This document shows positions 8,486-14,364 of a stretch of DNA of 54,652 nt, one piece after another. The notes beneath the pieces are model-generated. The model was not told the DNA's origin. It ran no database searches and saw only the letters and a program-made list of their open reading frames with translations. Both the position numbers and the translations under genes were made by a program. This DNA is from an uncultured Eggerthellaceae bacterium (GTDB lineage Bacteria > Actinomycetota > Coriobacteriia > Coriobacteriales > Eggerthellaceae): NCBI GenBank assembly GCA_934623455.1, contig CAKTVK010000002.1, positions 1 to 54,652 of the forward strand. Direction: 5' to 3'. Position 1 is the stretch's first letter. Each line of letters begins with the position of its first letter.

Positions 8486-8737
8486 CTATATTGTTCCTTC
8501 TGATATTACGGGACCAACATCTTCAGCGTCGGCATCAAAGTCGAAGAAAATCGGGGCATAGTTTAGCGCCGCGGCATCGGATTTGCGAATCACAATAGGG
8601 CTGTGATCGCCGCCGACATATTCCGTTCCATCGTCGAAATCAAAAACAAAGTATTTCTCATACTCTTCGTAATGATTTATCCTATACGGGTATTTCTCTT
8701 GCGCGATCTCAAGCGCCTCGCGAAACGATATTGTCAT
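8486..8737 (-). CDS. Imm35/YrhB-like small immunity-type protein
   Basis: 83 acidic residues. The pattern TISFREALEIAQEKYPYRIN...KYFVFDFDDGTEYVGGDHSPIVIRKSDA resembles the YrhB/Imm35 group of immunity-type proteins (N-terminal helix AL..A, then a small sheet with G....P..I.K). Members of this group often neutralise peptidase-type or other polymorphic toxins; no intact toxin is next to it. AGAAGGTG precedes the ATG. A CRISPR-repeat-like sequence lies ~28 bases upstream of the start. The family call is by pattern and moderately sure. Confidence 0.6.
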   Translation of the reverse strand: MTISFREALEIAQEKYPYRINHYEEYEKYFVFDFDDGTEYVGGDHSPIVIRKSDAAALNYAPIFFDFDADAEDVGPVISEGTI

Positions 8738-8765
8738 AAATCACACCTTCTGTCTCGCGAACACA

Positions 8766-8793
8766 GGATCGCCCCATGCGTGTGGGGAACGCT
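8766..8793 (-). repeat. Solitary CRISPR type I-E-like repeat, copy 1
   Basis: On the plus strand it reads GGATCGCCCC, then ATGCGTGTGGGGAACG. Compared with the type I-E pattern (GGATC, a CCCCGCGTGTGCGGGG hairpin and AGCAC) most positions agree. No second repeat occurs at array spacing, so it is not part of an array. On the minus strand it lies upstream of the gene starting at 8737. Confidence 0.55.
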
Positions 8794-8838
8794 TTGCCCG
8801 CCTTGGCCGACCGAGTGACGGCCCGCATCCAATCCGGG

Positions 8839-8919
8839 CTATTTCATGCAATCGAAAATCGCTTTGATCACTGAATACAGGAACACAAAAGGCGCAAGTA
8901 TAAATGTTAGCGTATGCAT
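8839..8919 (-). CDS. 26-residue hydrophobic peptide
   Basis: ATG 8919 is preceded by AAAGGAG, 8 bases upstream. The peptide starts MHTLTFILAPFVFLYSVIKA and ends IFDCMK: a single membrane helix with a short charged tail. Its size and the ILAP...V..V pattern recall the Fst/holin-like type I toxins, but no antisense RNA gene could be identified. It could equally be a small membrane protein of another kind. A -10-like TATAAT lies at 9043-9048 on the same strand. Confidence 0.45.
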   Translation of the reverse strand: MHTLTFILAPFVFLYSVIKAIFDCMK

Positions 8920-9042
8920 GGTTGTTTCTCCTTTCCCTCCGCGCGGCTCAATGTGCGCGCAGCATCAATCACAACAAGCGCGGAAAACGCAGCTACGTCG
9001 CCCACCTCAACCCAACCCTAACCGAACCACTTTACTTTCCCC

Positions 9043-9048
9043 ATTATA
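9043..9048 (-). promoter_or_regulatory. Candidate -10 box for the 26-residue peptide gene
   Basis: TATAAT on the minus strand, ~124 bases upstream of ATG 8919. No good -35 at 17 bases; TGGACA lies at 20 bases. If used, the transcript has a long untranslated leader, as type I toxin mRNAs often do. Confidence 0.3.
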
Positions 9049-9111
9049 GTTGTTTCGCATTATTTAACTGTCCATATCATCGTACACCCTATCAAAAAAA
9101 GGGCATTCTTT

Positions 9112-9233
9112 CCGATTCGGGACAAAGGCATGCGTTTCGCCCACAGCATTACCGGGTAGGCAAAAGCCGTATCTGCATCGAGTATGCAGTCGCAGCAGCA
9201 ACGTGAAATCTATGCATCGACTAGCCGCAAAAT
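9112..9233. repeat. Duplicated left flank of the inverted-repeat element (pair with 12600-12718)
   Basis: About 120 bases ~85% alike by eye to 12600-12718, for example both contain ATTACCGGGTAGGCAAAAGC followed by CGTATCTGCAT. Both copies lead directly into the left terminus of the element (CATGTTGTTGGATTTTGG). A shorter, decayed version precedes copy 2 at ~10805-10838. Confidence 0.75.
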
Positions 9234-9258
9234 CATGTTGTTGGATTTTGGGTCTGAA
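9234..9258. repeat. Left-end fragment of the 237-bp inverted-repeat element
   Basis: CATGTTGTTGGATTTTGGGT matches the left terminus of the complete copies; similarity ends near 9258 and the rest of the element is missing. The adjoining gene at 9265 begins its 3' end right after the break, suggesting a deletion or recombination at this point. Confidence 0.7.
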
Positions 9259-9264
9259 CCCCAA

Positions 9265-9459
9265 CTACTCAAAGCCCTTTGGGTCGAGACCTTCTTCCCT
9301 TAATTCCCGCTCGTAGGCTTCTCGACCCCTACGCCTATCATTTTCGTGGATTCGCAGAGCCTGCTCATCGCCGATCCTTTCCAAGACATCGCACTCGATA
9401 TCAAACATGAAATCGAAGAAATCACCATCAGCAACAACGAAATCGTCTTCAAGATCCAT
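9265..9459 (-). CDS. Hypothetical small acidic protein, possible immunity protein
   Basis: 64 residues, strongly acidic N-terminus (MDLEDDFVVADGDFFDF), charged helical C-terminus ending LREEGLDPKGFE. AAGGAGT precedes the start; another ATG five bases upstream in a different frame would give a 54-residue hydrophobic peptide and is judged less likely. It lies 12 bases after the stop of the truncated frame at 9472-9648, the classical toxin-end/immunity spacing. Not recognised by family; the immunity role is inference from context. Confidence 0.5.
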   Translation of the reverse strand: MDLEDDFVVADGDFFDFMFDIECDVLERIGDEQALRIHENDRRRGREAYERELREEGLDPKGFE

Positions 9460-9471
9460 GCCATGAACTCC

Positions 9472-9648
9472 TTAATGGCCGCATTCGCGCGCGATCCTGT
9501 CGCGCATTAACGTCCATGCCCGAACATCGTTTGCGGCATATACCGCATCGACAAAAGTCCGCCGCACCGCCTGGTGCAACACCTGTCGCCCTTCACATCC
9601 CGCTATTTGTCTAAGAATTACAGGCAGCACTTCGCTTGGATGAATGAC
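9472..9648 (-). pseudogene. C-terminal gene fragment abutting a CRISPR-like repeat
   Basis: An open frame of 58 codons with protein-like composition (HPSEVLPVILRQIAG, then HQAVRRTFVDAVYAANDVRA, ending RDRIARECGH) that has no start codon with a ribosome site. Its 5' end runs straight into the CRISPR-repeat-like sequence at 9649-9676. It looks like the tail of a larger protein, possibly a toxin, with the small acidic gene at 9265 as its partner. Not recognised. Confidence 0.45.
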
Positions 9649-9676
9649 GCCAAGCTCCCCATGCGTGCGGAGAATG
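9649..9676 (-). repeat. Solitary CRISPR type I-E-like repeat, copy 2
   Basis: The plus strand reads GCTCCCCATGCGTGCGGAGA then ATGC. It ends directly at the stop codon of the ADP-ribosylglycohydrolase gene (9677) and touches the gene fragment at 9472-9648 on its other side. Confidence 0.5.
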
Positions 9677-10480
9677 CTAGAAAAGGCAGGCTTCTATCAT
9701 CGCCTTGCCCCGCAGGGACGCAATCCATTCCTGCGGAATTCCCTCGTACCCATATACGATTCCGGCAAGCCCTCCCGCAACGGCGGCCGTTGTGTCCGTG
9801 TCATCTCCAAGGTTTACCGCGGCAAGCGTGCATTCCGCGAAACTCGATGTGTTCGCAAGGCACCATAACGCCGACTCGTACGTGTGAAGGACGTATCCCC
9901 CTGAACGAATATTGTCTCGGGACTTGTCGGGATCAACGCCATAAGCAAAAGCCGTTTCGCGAGCATCTGCACCCGCAATAAGGGAACGCGCGGCACCGAC
10001 CATCGCTACGCACGCATCGGTCGATATTGAGTGGGCGTGCGTAATCGCAGATACCTCCCGAATCTCATCGTCAGTTGCATCGGTGAAGGCGAGCGGCAGA
10101 GTACGCATGAGCGAGCCGTTGCCATTGTCCCATTCCCCCGCAAGCCCGTGTCCGATGCGGAGGGCTTCCGCAGTTGCGTTACCGATATCGAAGAGCCCAT
10201 CGCAGGTATACGCACCATCATGGAACCATGAGATGAACTTCTCTCGAATATCGTTTATGTCGATACGCCCAAGCTCTCGGTAGCTGTCGCAAATAGCAAG
10301 AGCCATCGACGTGTCATCGCTCCAAGTGCCAGCGGGTTGGCTATGGGTTCCGAATCCGTCCATGCCCACACACTCGAACGAGTTCCGGGGCATAAACTCA
10401 TAAGGAACGCCCAGCGCATCGCCCACAGCTTGGCCGTAGACGCAACCGCAAAGCGTCATCTTTGTGCAAACCGACTTCAA
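9677..10480 (-). CDS. ADP-ribosylglycohydrolase (DraG/ARH family)
   Basis: Removes ADP-ribose from modified proteins or nucleic acids using two metal ions. Family motifs are all present: GQAVGDALG (N-terminus), TWSDDTSM (metal ligands), GNGSLMR and NLGDDTDTTAAVAGGLAG near the C-terminus. Length (~260 aa) is normal. The frame starts at TTG 10480, 4 bases after the small gene at 10485; ATG 10459 is an alternative. Family members serve as regulators or as immunity proteins against ADP-ribosyltransferase toxins; the surrounding orphan immunity-type genes favour the second role here, which is inference. Confidence 0.88.
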   Translation of the reverse strand: MKSVCTKMTLCGCVYGQAVGDALGVPYEFMPRNSFECVGMDGFGTHSQPAGTWSDDTSMALAICDSYRELGRIDINDIREKFISWFHDGAYTCDGLFDIGNATAEALRIGHGLAGEWDNGNGSLMRTLPLAFTDATDDEIREVSAITHAHSISTDACVAMVGAARSLIAGADARETAFAYGVDPDKSRDNIRSGGYVLHTYESALWCLANTSSFAECTLAAVNLGDDTDTTAAVAGGLAGIVYGYEGIPQEWIASLRGKAMIEACLF

Positions 10481-10484
10481 AAGT

Positions 10485-10613
10485 TTACTTTCCCTTCTTG
10501 GTCGATGGCGCTGGGGAAATCATGCGGCAGCCTTCGGAGTCGCTCTTCCTGCGTGCGGCAATATCCTCGGCTGAACGAGTGGGCTTCACCTTGGTTTTCT
10601 TTGCTTCTGCCAC
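10485..10613 (-). CDS. Small basic protein upstream of the ADP-ribosylglycohydrolase
   Basis: 42 residues from GTG 10613 with AAGGAGA upstream; begins AEAKKTKVKPTRSAEDIAAR and ends SPAPSTKKGK. Lys/Ala/Ser-rich, probably unstructured. It ends 4 bases before the ADP-ribosylglycohydrolase frame, so the two share a transcript. It might be the substrate, a regulator, or a leftover of a toxin end; nothing in the sequence decides this. Confidence 0.5.
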   Translation of the reverse strand: MAEAKKTKVKPTRSAEDIAARRKSDSEGCRMISPAPSTKKGK

Positions 10614-10838
10614 TATTACCGTCTCCTTACCCCGAAATCATCCCTACGTTTTTTACCATTGTAGTCGCTTCGCGATGCACGCATATACCAAACATCGGAC
10701 ATCCAGGAAAGAACCCTGCGCAACAGTCGCTCCAAGCTAAATGGAAGCATTCAATCATCTCATCAAAACCATTCGCGCGCGTGCAGACAATCGCTTGCAC
10801 CGATTGCCTCGAGTGCATTGCGACAGCAAATTCAAAAC

Positions 10839-11075
10839 CATGTTGTTGGATTTTGGGCCTGGAATTCGAAGTTGCGATAGGTTGGAAGTAGGTTGAATTG
10901 CGGGATTAGCTTGATGTTGCAATATGCCTCAACTGAGCATAGTTTTGATCTGGTGCTTTCCCAAAGCAGATTTTCCCGCAACGTCATCTGCTACGAAAAA
11001 CAGCCCGATTTGCATCGCCGACCTACTTCCAACCTGCATCAACTTCGAATTTGAAAGCGTTTTTTCAACAACGTG
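10839..11075. repeat. 237-bp inverted-repeat element, copy 2
   Basis: Complete copy with terminal arms CATGTTGTTGGATTTTGGGC... and ...CAACAACGTG; interior nearly identical to copy 1 (shared AATTGCGGGATTAGCTTGAT). The ~65 bases to its right also match those right of copy 1, and then lead into the CRISPR-like repeat at 11137. Confidence 0.88.
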
Positions 11076-11223
11076 AATCGAATGGCCCTCTAAACGGTGT
11101 TTTCCCGGCTTGCTGACGGCTTAATCGCTGCGTATAGGCTGCTCCCGCGTGTGCGGAGAGCACCTTCTCATGGGCTTTGTCTGTCTCCCGCCGCTCTGTC
11201 TGTTCCCAGGTAACGTCATTCAT
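11065..11223 (-). pseudogene. 5' part of a small gene running into a CRISPR-like repeat
   Basis: ATG 11223 has a near-perfect ribosome site (AAGGAGG, 6 bases upstream) and opens MNDVTWEQTERRETDKAHEK. The following codons are formed by the CRISPR-repeat-like sequence and then by the flank and end of the inverted-repeat element, so the last ~30 residues are not ancestral. The gene was probably cut off at the repeat. Function unknown. Confidence 0.5.
11137..11163 (-). repeat. Solitary CRISPR type I-E-like repeat, copy 3
   Basis: Plus strand GCTGCTCCCGCGTGTGCGGA followed by GAGCACC, close to the type I-E pattern at its GAGCAC end. It forms the junction between the duplicated right flank of the inverted-repeat element and the truncated gene starting at 11223. 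Confidence 0.6.
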
Positions 11224-11283
11224 GCTTGCCTCCTTCTCTCGCTGCGCAGTGCTCCTTTTTCCATACGGGGCACGTCTCTGCAT

Positions 11284-11339
11284 GAAAAAGCCACCCGTGC
11301 GGATGGCTTGAATCAACGAAGGCCCCGAGATGGGGCCTT
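11284..11339 (-). terminator. Tandem terminator hairpins, minus strand
   Basis: Two stems: AAGGCCCC/GGGGCCTT (11319-11339) and AAGCCA...TGGCTT (11288-11309), the latter followed on the minus strand by TTTTTC. They would end the transcript of the gene at 11476-11823. The second hairpin has the same layout as the one at 11904-11925. Confidence 0.7.
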
Positions 11340-11475
11340 TACGGATTGTTTTTTTGCTTTATGTTTACTTGCTTCGGTACCTACGTTTCATGCACCGGTA
11401 CAGGTAGGAAAGAATCTTGAAGACCGGCACCTCGAAATCATCCGATGCCATGCGTTCCTCCCGCGAAATCGCTCT

Positions 11476-11823
11476 TCATTCGTAGGCCTCCTCGGGAAGC
11501 TCGCCGTCGATGACCGCGCGCGGGAAGCCGTCTCGGTCTTCCCATTTCGCACAGACGTAGCAGTTATAGCTTTCGAGTTTCTCGTCCTCCCCGGCGAGCC
11601 AGGTCGACTCGAAATCGGGGACCAAACCGTTTGGAACGACCCAGCCGAACATGTCCTCGCAGTGCTTGCCGCCGATGATACGCTGGTCGACGTCGACCGT
11701 ATCGAAGAAGAAGCTCATGCCGTGGGGAGCGAGCTGCGCGTTAAGGACGTCAACCGAATCGATGATATATTCACTGAACTTATCGGTCAAATCGTTCTCG
11801 TATCTTATCCCAAAGTGCTCCAT
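11476..11823 (-). CDS. Hypothetical acidic protein, possible orphan immunity protein
   Basis: 115 residues, acidic, no membrane segment; contains DSVDVLNAQLAPHGMSFFFD and a C-terminal VCAKWEDRDGFPRAVIDG. ATG 11823 has GGAG 10 bases upstream; the longer frame upstream reads through the CRISPR-like repeat and is not the real start. Flanked by its own terminator (11284-11339) and by repeat copy 4 some 47 bases upstream of the start, so it forms a self-contained one-gene unit. Not recognised; size and charge suit an immunity protein. Confidence 0.65.
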   Translation of the reverse strand: MEHFGIRYENDLTDKFSEYIIDSVDVLNAQLAPHGMSFFFDTVDVDQRIIGGKHCEDMFGWVVPNGLVPDFESTWLAGEDEKLESYNCYVCAKWEDRDGFPRAVIDGELPEEAYE

Positions 11824-11870
11824 AGTACGTGCTCCTTCCTTCCTCGTACTCGAATAGAGTAACACGTGCG

Positions 11871-11898
11871 GGATCGTCCCCGCGTGTGAGGGGGGGCA
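11871..11898 (-). repeat. Solitary CRISPR type I-E-like repeat, copy 4
   Basis: GGATCGTCCCCGCGTGTGAG then GGGGGGCA on the plus strand. It lies between the terminator of the upstream unit (11904-11925) and the start region of the gene at 11823. Copies 4, 5 and 6 share the GGATCGTCCCC...GCGTGTGAGGGG sequence almost exactly. Confidence 0.7.
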
Positions 11899-11903
11899 TG
11901 AAA

Positions 11904-11925
11904 AAGCCGCCCCGAAGGACGGCTT
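11904..11925 (-). terminator. Rho-independent terminator, minus strand
   Basis: AAGCCGTCC-TTC-GGGGCGGCTT followed by TTTC on the minus strand; ends the frame that stops at 11984. Confidence 0.7.
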
Positions 11926-11983
11926 GCGCGGCGGTAGGATTTGCACCTACGTCTCCTCAATCAAGGGCACTCCTCGTACTGTG

Positions 11984-12115
11984 CTACTTTCCGCGCTTCC
12001 TATTTTCCCATATGCTTACCACTCTATCAACCATAGCCTGCTCGTCCGGCGTCAGCCTTGCTGCACCCTTCGCCGAATCATTTTCGTTATGGTTGTAGCC
12101 GTGGTGCGTATGCGG
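11984..12115 (-). pseudogene. C-terminal end of a polymorphic-toxin-type protein
   Basis: The frame ends HTHHGYNHNENDSAKGAARL, then TPDEQAMVDRVVSIWENRKRGK. The PHTH-GY-H-ENG...LT..E..MV.RV..IW pattern is characteristic of the C-terminus of a class of secreted polymorphic toxins (LXG/RHS type). Everything upstream is missing: the frame enters the CRISPR-like repeat at 12118. No ribosome site or start codon. A terminator follows at 11904-11925. Confidence 0.55.
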
Positions 12116-12117
12116 TT

Positions 12118-12147
12118 GGATCGTCCCCCGCGTGTGAGGGGGGACAC
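12118..12147 (-). repeat. Solitary CRISPR type I-E-like repeat, copy 5
   Basis: GGATCGTCCCCCGCGTGTGA then GGGGGGACAC on the plus strand; one extra C in the hairpin arm. Directly joined to the truncated toxin end (11984-12115), so it marks the break point. Confidence 0.7.
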
Positions 12148-12283
12148 GTTGGCATCCTGCTGGAAGCTTGATAGATCGAGAAGCCCTCGATTGGCCGCAG
12201 GTATGGCAACGATAGCCCACCCTGCTAAAGCCGCCGCCAACGTAAACGAAATCGTTTGCGCTAACCAGGTTATAGGTCGTACT

Positions 12284-12460
12284 TCAGTCGAAAGCCTCTT
12301 GCAAAACCTCGACGATTTGTCCCTGCTCAACTTCTTTCATTGCAATCGGATCGTCGGGTAGCTCATATTCTAGAAGAAACCATCCATCCCCGAAGTCCTC
12401 GACAAGAATCCCGACGGTTCCATCGGAGGTCTTAACTTTATCGTATTGTCTTGCCTTCAT
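12284..12460 (-). CDS. Small immunity-type protein (DUF4926-like)
   Basis: 58 residues from ATG 12460 with GGAGGAATTC upstream. KVKTSDGTVGILVEDFGDGW...LEYELPDDP...EQGQIVEVLQ has the KG/VG-V-beta-barrel layout of DUF4926-type immunity proteins, as does the protein at 50259. Repeat copy 6 lies only 16 bases upstream of the start codon. A one-gene unit with no toxin attached. Family call is moderate. Confidence 0.6.
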   Translation of the reverse strand: MKARQYDKVKTSDGTVGILVEDFGDGWFLLEYELPDDPIAMKEVEQGQIVEVLQEAFD

Positions 12461-12476
12461 GAATTCCTCCGTTTCG

Positions 12477-12504
12477 GGATCGTCCCCGCGTGTGAGGGGC
12501 GCTC
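12477..12504 (-). repeat. Solitary CRISPR type I-E-like repeat, copy 6
   Basis: GGATCGTCCCCGCGTGTGAG then GGGCGCTC on the plus strand. On the minus strand it sits immediately before the ribosome site of the gene starting at 12460, so it is probably part of that mRNA leader. Confidence 0.7.
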
Positions 12505-12599
12505 TTAAAAATCCCAGCTCAAAATACCACAGCATTCAGGAAATAGCCATGTTTTAATGAGTTTACGAAACAAACGAAGCGTTGCTTCGTAATAGTCTC

Positions 12600-12718
12600 G
12601 ATCCGGGTCGGAGGATGCATTCCGCCCGCGGCATTACCGGGTAGGCAAAAGCCGTATCTGCATTGAGTACGCAGTCGCAGCAACAACGTGAAATCCACGC
12701 ATCGTCTAGCCGCAAAAC
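12600..12718. repeat. Duplicated left flank of the inverted-repeat element (pair with 9112-9233)
   Basis: Near-copy of 9112-9233, leading into the left end of element copy 3. Just before it, ACGAAGC-GTT-GCTTCGT forms a 7-bp hairpin (12577-12593). Confidence 0.75.
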
Positions 12719-12955
12719 CATGTTGTTGGATTTTGGACCTGGAATTCGAAGTTATGGCAGGTTGGAAGTAGGTTGAATTGCGGGATTAACTTGATGTTGC
12801 AATATGCCTCAACTGGACATAGTTTTGAGCTGGCGTTTTACCAAGACGCGTTTTCCCATAACGGCGTCTGCCTTGGAAAACGGCCCGATTTGCCGCCCCG
12901 ACCTACTTCCAACCTATCGCAACTTCGAATTTGGAGGCATTTTTTCAACAACATG
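12719..12955. repeat. 237-bp inverted-repeat element, copy 3
   Basis: Complete copy, terminal sequences CATGTTGTTGGATTTTGG and TTTTTTCAACAACATG. The interior is related to copies 1 and 2 but more diverged. The 280 bases to its right (to the gene at 13237) hold no recognisable gene. Confidence 0.87.
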
Positions 12956-13236
12956 CCCTCGAAACAGCTGAAATGGTGCGATTCGAGGACACTGGGAATC
13001 GCAATTGGCAGAAAAACACCACCCAAGCGCCCCAAACAGTAAACAGCAATGCCGCCCCGAAGAACGGCCCCTTGTCAGCGCATGATATCTCCCCTGATCG
13101 CAAGGAAAACGGAGCAAACTTACGTCCCTTGTTCATCATCACTGCTCGCACCCGCAGCGGCGCGACCGCGGCGGCGGCGCAGGGACCGTAATGCAATAGC
13201 CCCTGCTTGCACGCGCGGCGGCCCCAGCAGCAACTC

Positions 13237-13485
13237 CTAGCAACAGCCGCCACCGCAGCAGCAACCACCGGCACCTTCACCATCGGCCGCGTAGGGAATG
13301 TTGCCGCAACCGGAGAACGGCCCGCAATGCACGCTGCGATCACCCTCAATGCGAAAAGCCTTGCCAGAGCGGATATCCTGGACCATCGCGTAAAAGCTGC
13401 CCCAAACAACCAACGGTTCATCGATAAAGAAACGATGGTGATCGTCCAGGTCAAAGAACTGATTCATGTTTGCTAGAATCATCAT
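13237..13485 (-). CDS. Cys-rich protein equal to the C-terminal domain of the ArsM-like methyltransferase
   Basis: 82 residues from ATG 13485 (GAGGTG upstream). The core FFDLDDHHRFFIDEP...MVQD...F-I-G...H-GPFSGCGNI clearly parallels the last ~55 residues of the methyltransferase at 19545-20558 (FDLDDHHRFFTGEP...MVAD...HYGAFGKCGNI). It lacks the methyltransferase domain and ends in a GGCCCGGGCC cluster of five cysteines. This is a stand-alone copy of that domain, possibly binding a soft metal or metalloid; that role is inference. Followed on the minus strand by element copy 3. Confidence 0.65.
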   Translation of the reverse strand: MMILANMNQFFDLDDHHRFFIDEPLVVWGSFYAMVQDIRSGKAFRIEGDRSVHCGPFSGCGNIPYAADGEGAGGCCCGGGCC

Positions 13486-13617
13486 TCTGCACCTCGATAT
13501 TGGCAACAGTCTAATAGTCGATTGACACAATTAAGTTCATGGCTTATGCACGAAAAGGAACCCGTGCGCCGCGCAGGCTCCTTCCCAAAATCGTCATACG
13601 AAAATCACGCCGCAAAG

Positions 13618-14355
13618 CTATTGCGCAATTACGACATCCCTTTTCGTAAACTTGGCAGCTACCAGCAGCAATGCAACATTCACTAGGCAGTCCGCCACCA
13701 ACAAACCGCCCACGGTCGCCAAGTTCGGACTGACAGTGTTAATCGCAGAAAACGTAAGTACCGTGAGCACCATAACCACAGCGCCGCATGCCGCCGCCGC
13801 GCCCACCAAATTCCAGCTTGCACGTCCTTCGGCACGCGAAAGACACGCGCAGATAACTTGCGAAGCCGCTCCTAAAAGCGTGCCAAGAAACGCCGTGAAG
13901 CACACCGCCGCCAGCACGAGCACGCCTGCACCGGGAAGCTTGCTGCTCATGGAGCCTACCTGCACGCCCGACAAAATGCCACTTGAAGCCACCAAAAGGC
14001 ACACCAATGACACCAAAGCTGCAGCCCAGCCCCACAAAAACGCCGCAGCCGGCGTGCCTGCGCCCTTGACGCCCTTCGCGAATAACGCCGCTTGCAGCAC
14101 TGCGCCCGCCGCCGAAACCATAAGCGTAAGCGCCGCCGCGAATAGGAACGCCACAAACGCCGATCCGGTCAAAATGGAGCAAATCACATCGAGCATGGGT
14201 ACGTTCGATGCCGAAATATAGTCATAGGCCAACCAGCCCGCTGCGTCCATAATGCCAAGGCCGATACGGGCGAGCAGCGCCACCACCAGCGAAATGGCGA
14301 ACAAAATGGCATAAGGACGCGCCATAACACGCATTGATTCTTTCATTTTCGTCAC
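13618..14355 (-). CDS. Polytopic membrane protein of the flavin reductase operon
   Basis: 245 residues with about six hydrophobic segments (for example ILFAISLVVALLARIGLGI, AFVAFLFAAALTLMV, GVLVLAAVCFTAFLGTLLGA), Ala/Val/Leu-rich. No Cys-heme motifs and no clear family. It is the last gene of the minus-strand operon, 9 bases after the flavoprotein stop. Position suggests an assembly or anchoring role for the extracellular reductase, or a transporter for its substrate; the sequence does not decide. Confidence 0.7.
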   Translation of the reverse strand: MTKMKESMRVMARPYAILFAISLVVALLARIGLGIMDAAGWLAYDYISASNVPMLDVICSILTGSAFVAFLFAAALTLMVSAAGAVLQAALFAKGVKGAGTPAAAFLWGWAAALVSLVCLLVASSGILSGVQVGSMSSKLPGAGVLVLAAVCFTAFLGTLLGAASQVICACLSRAEGRASWNLVGAAAACGAVVMVLTVLTFSAINTVSPNLATVGGLLVADCLVNVALLLVAAKFTKRDVVIAQ

Positions 14356-14364
14356 GCCCCTTTC

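Noticed and set aside
10627..10818. Minus-strand 63-codon Cys-containing frame before the small basic gene
   Set aside because: No ribosome site; the 5' part overlaps the degenerate flank of the inverted-repeat element.
11149..11862. A 237-codon plus-strand frame
   Set aside because: Antisense to the gene at 11476-11823 and crossing its terminators and a CRISPR-like repeat.
11926..12000. tRNA-like sequence on the minus strand (GTAGG-TGCAAAT-CCTAC resembles a T-arm)
   Set aside because: The anticodon stem and acceptor pairing fail and the T-loop is not canonical; it also overlaps the end of the toxin-tail frame. At best a decayed tRNA.
8766..12504. A regular CRISPR array
   Set aside because: The repeat copies are 248-1486 bases apart and separated by genes; there are no spacer-sized intervals and no cas genes.
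12945..13454. Minus-strand 169-codon frame
   Set aside because: Overlaps the Cys-rich gene at 13237-13485 in another frame and runs through the end of element copy 3.
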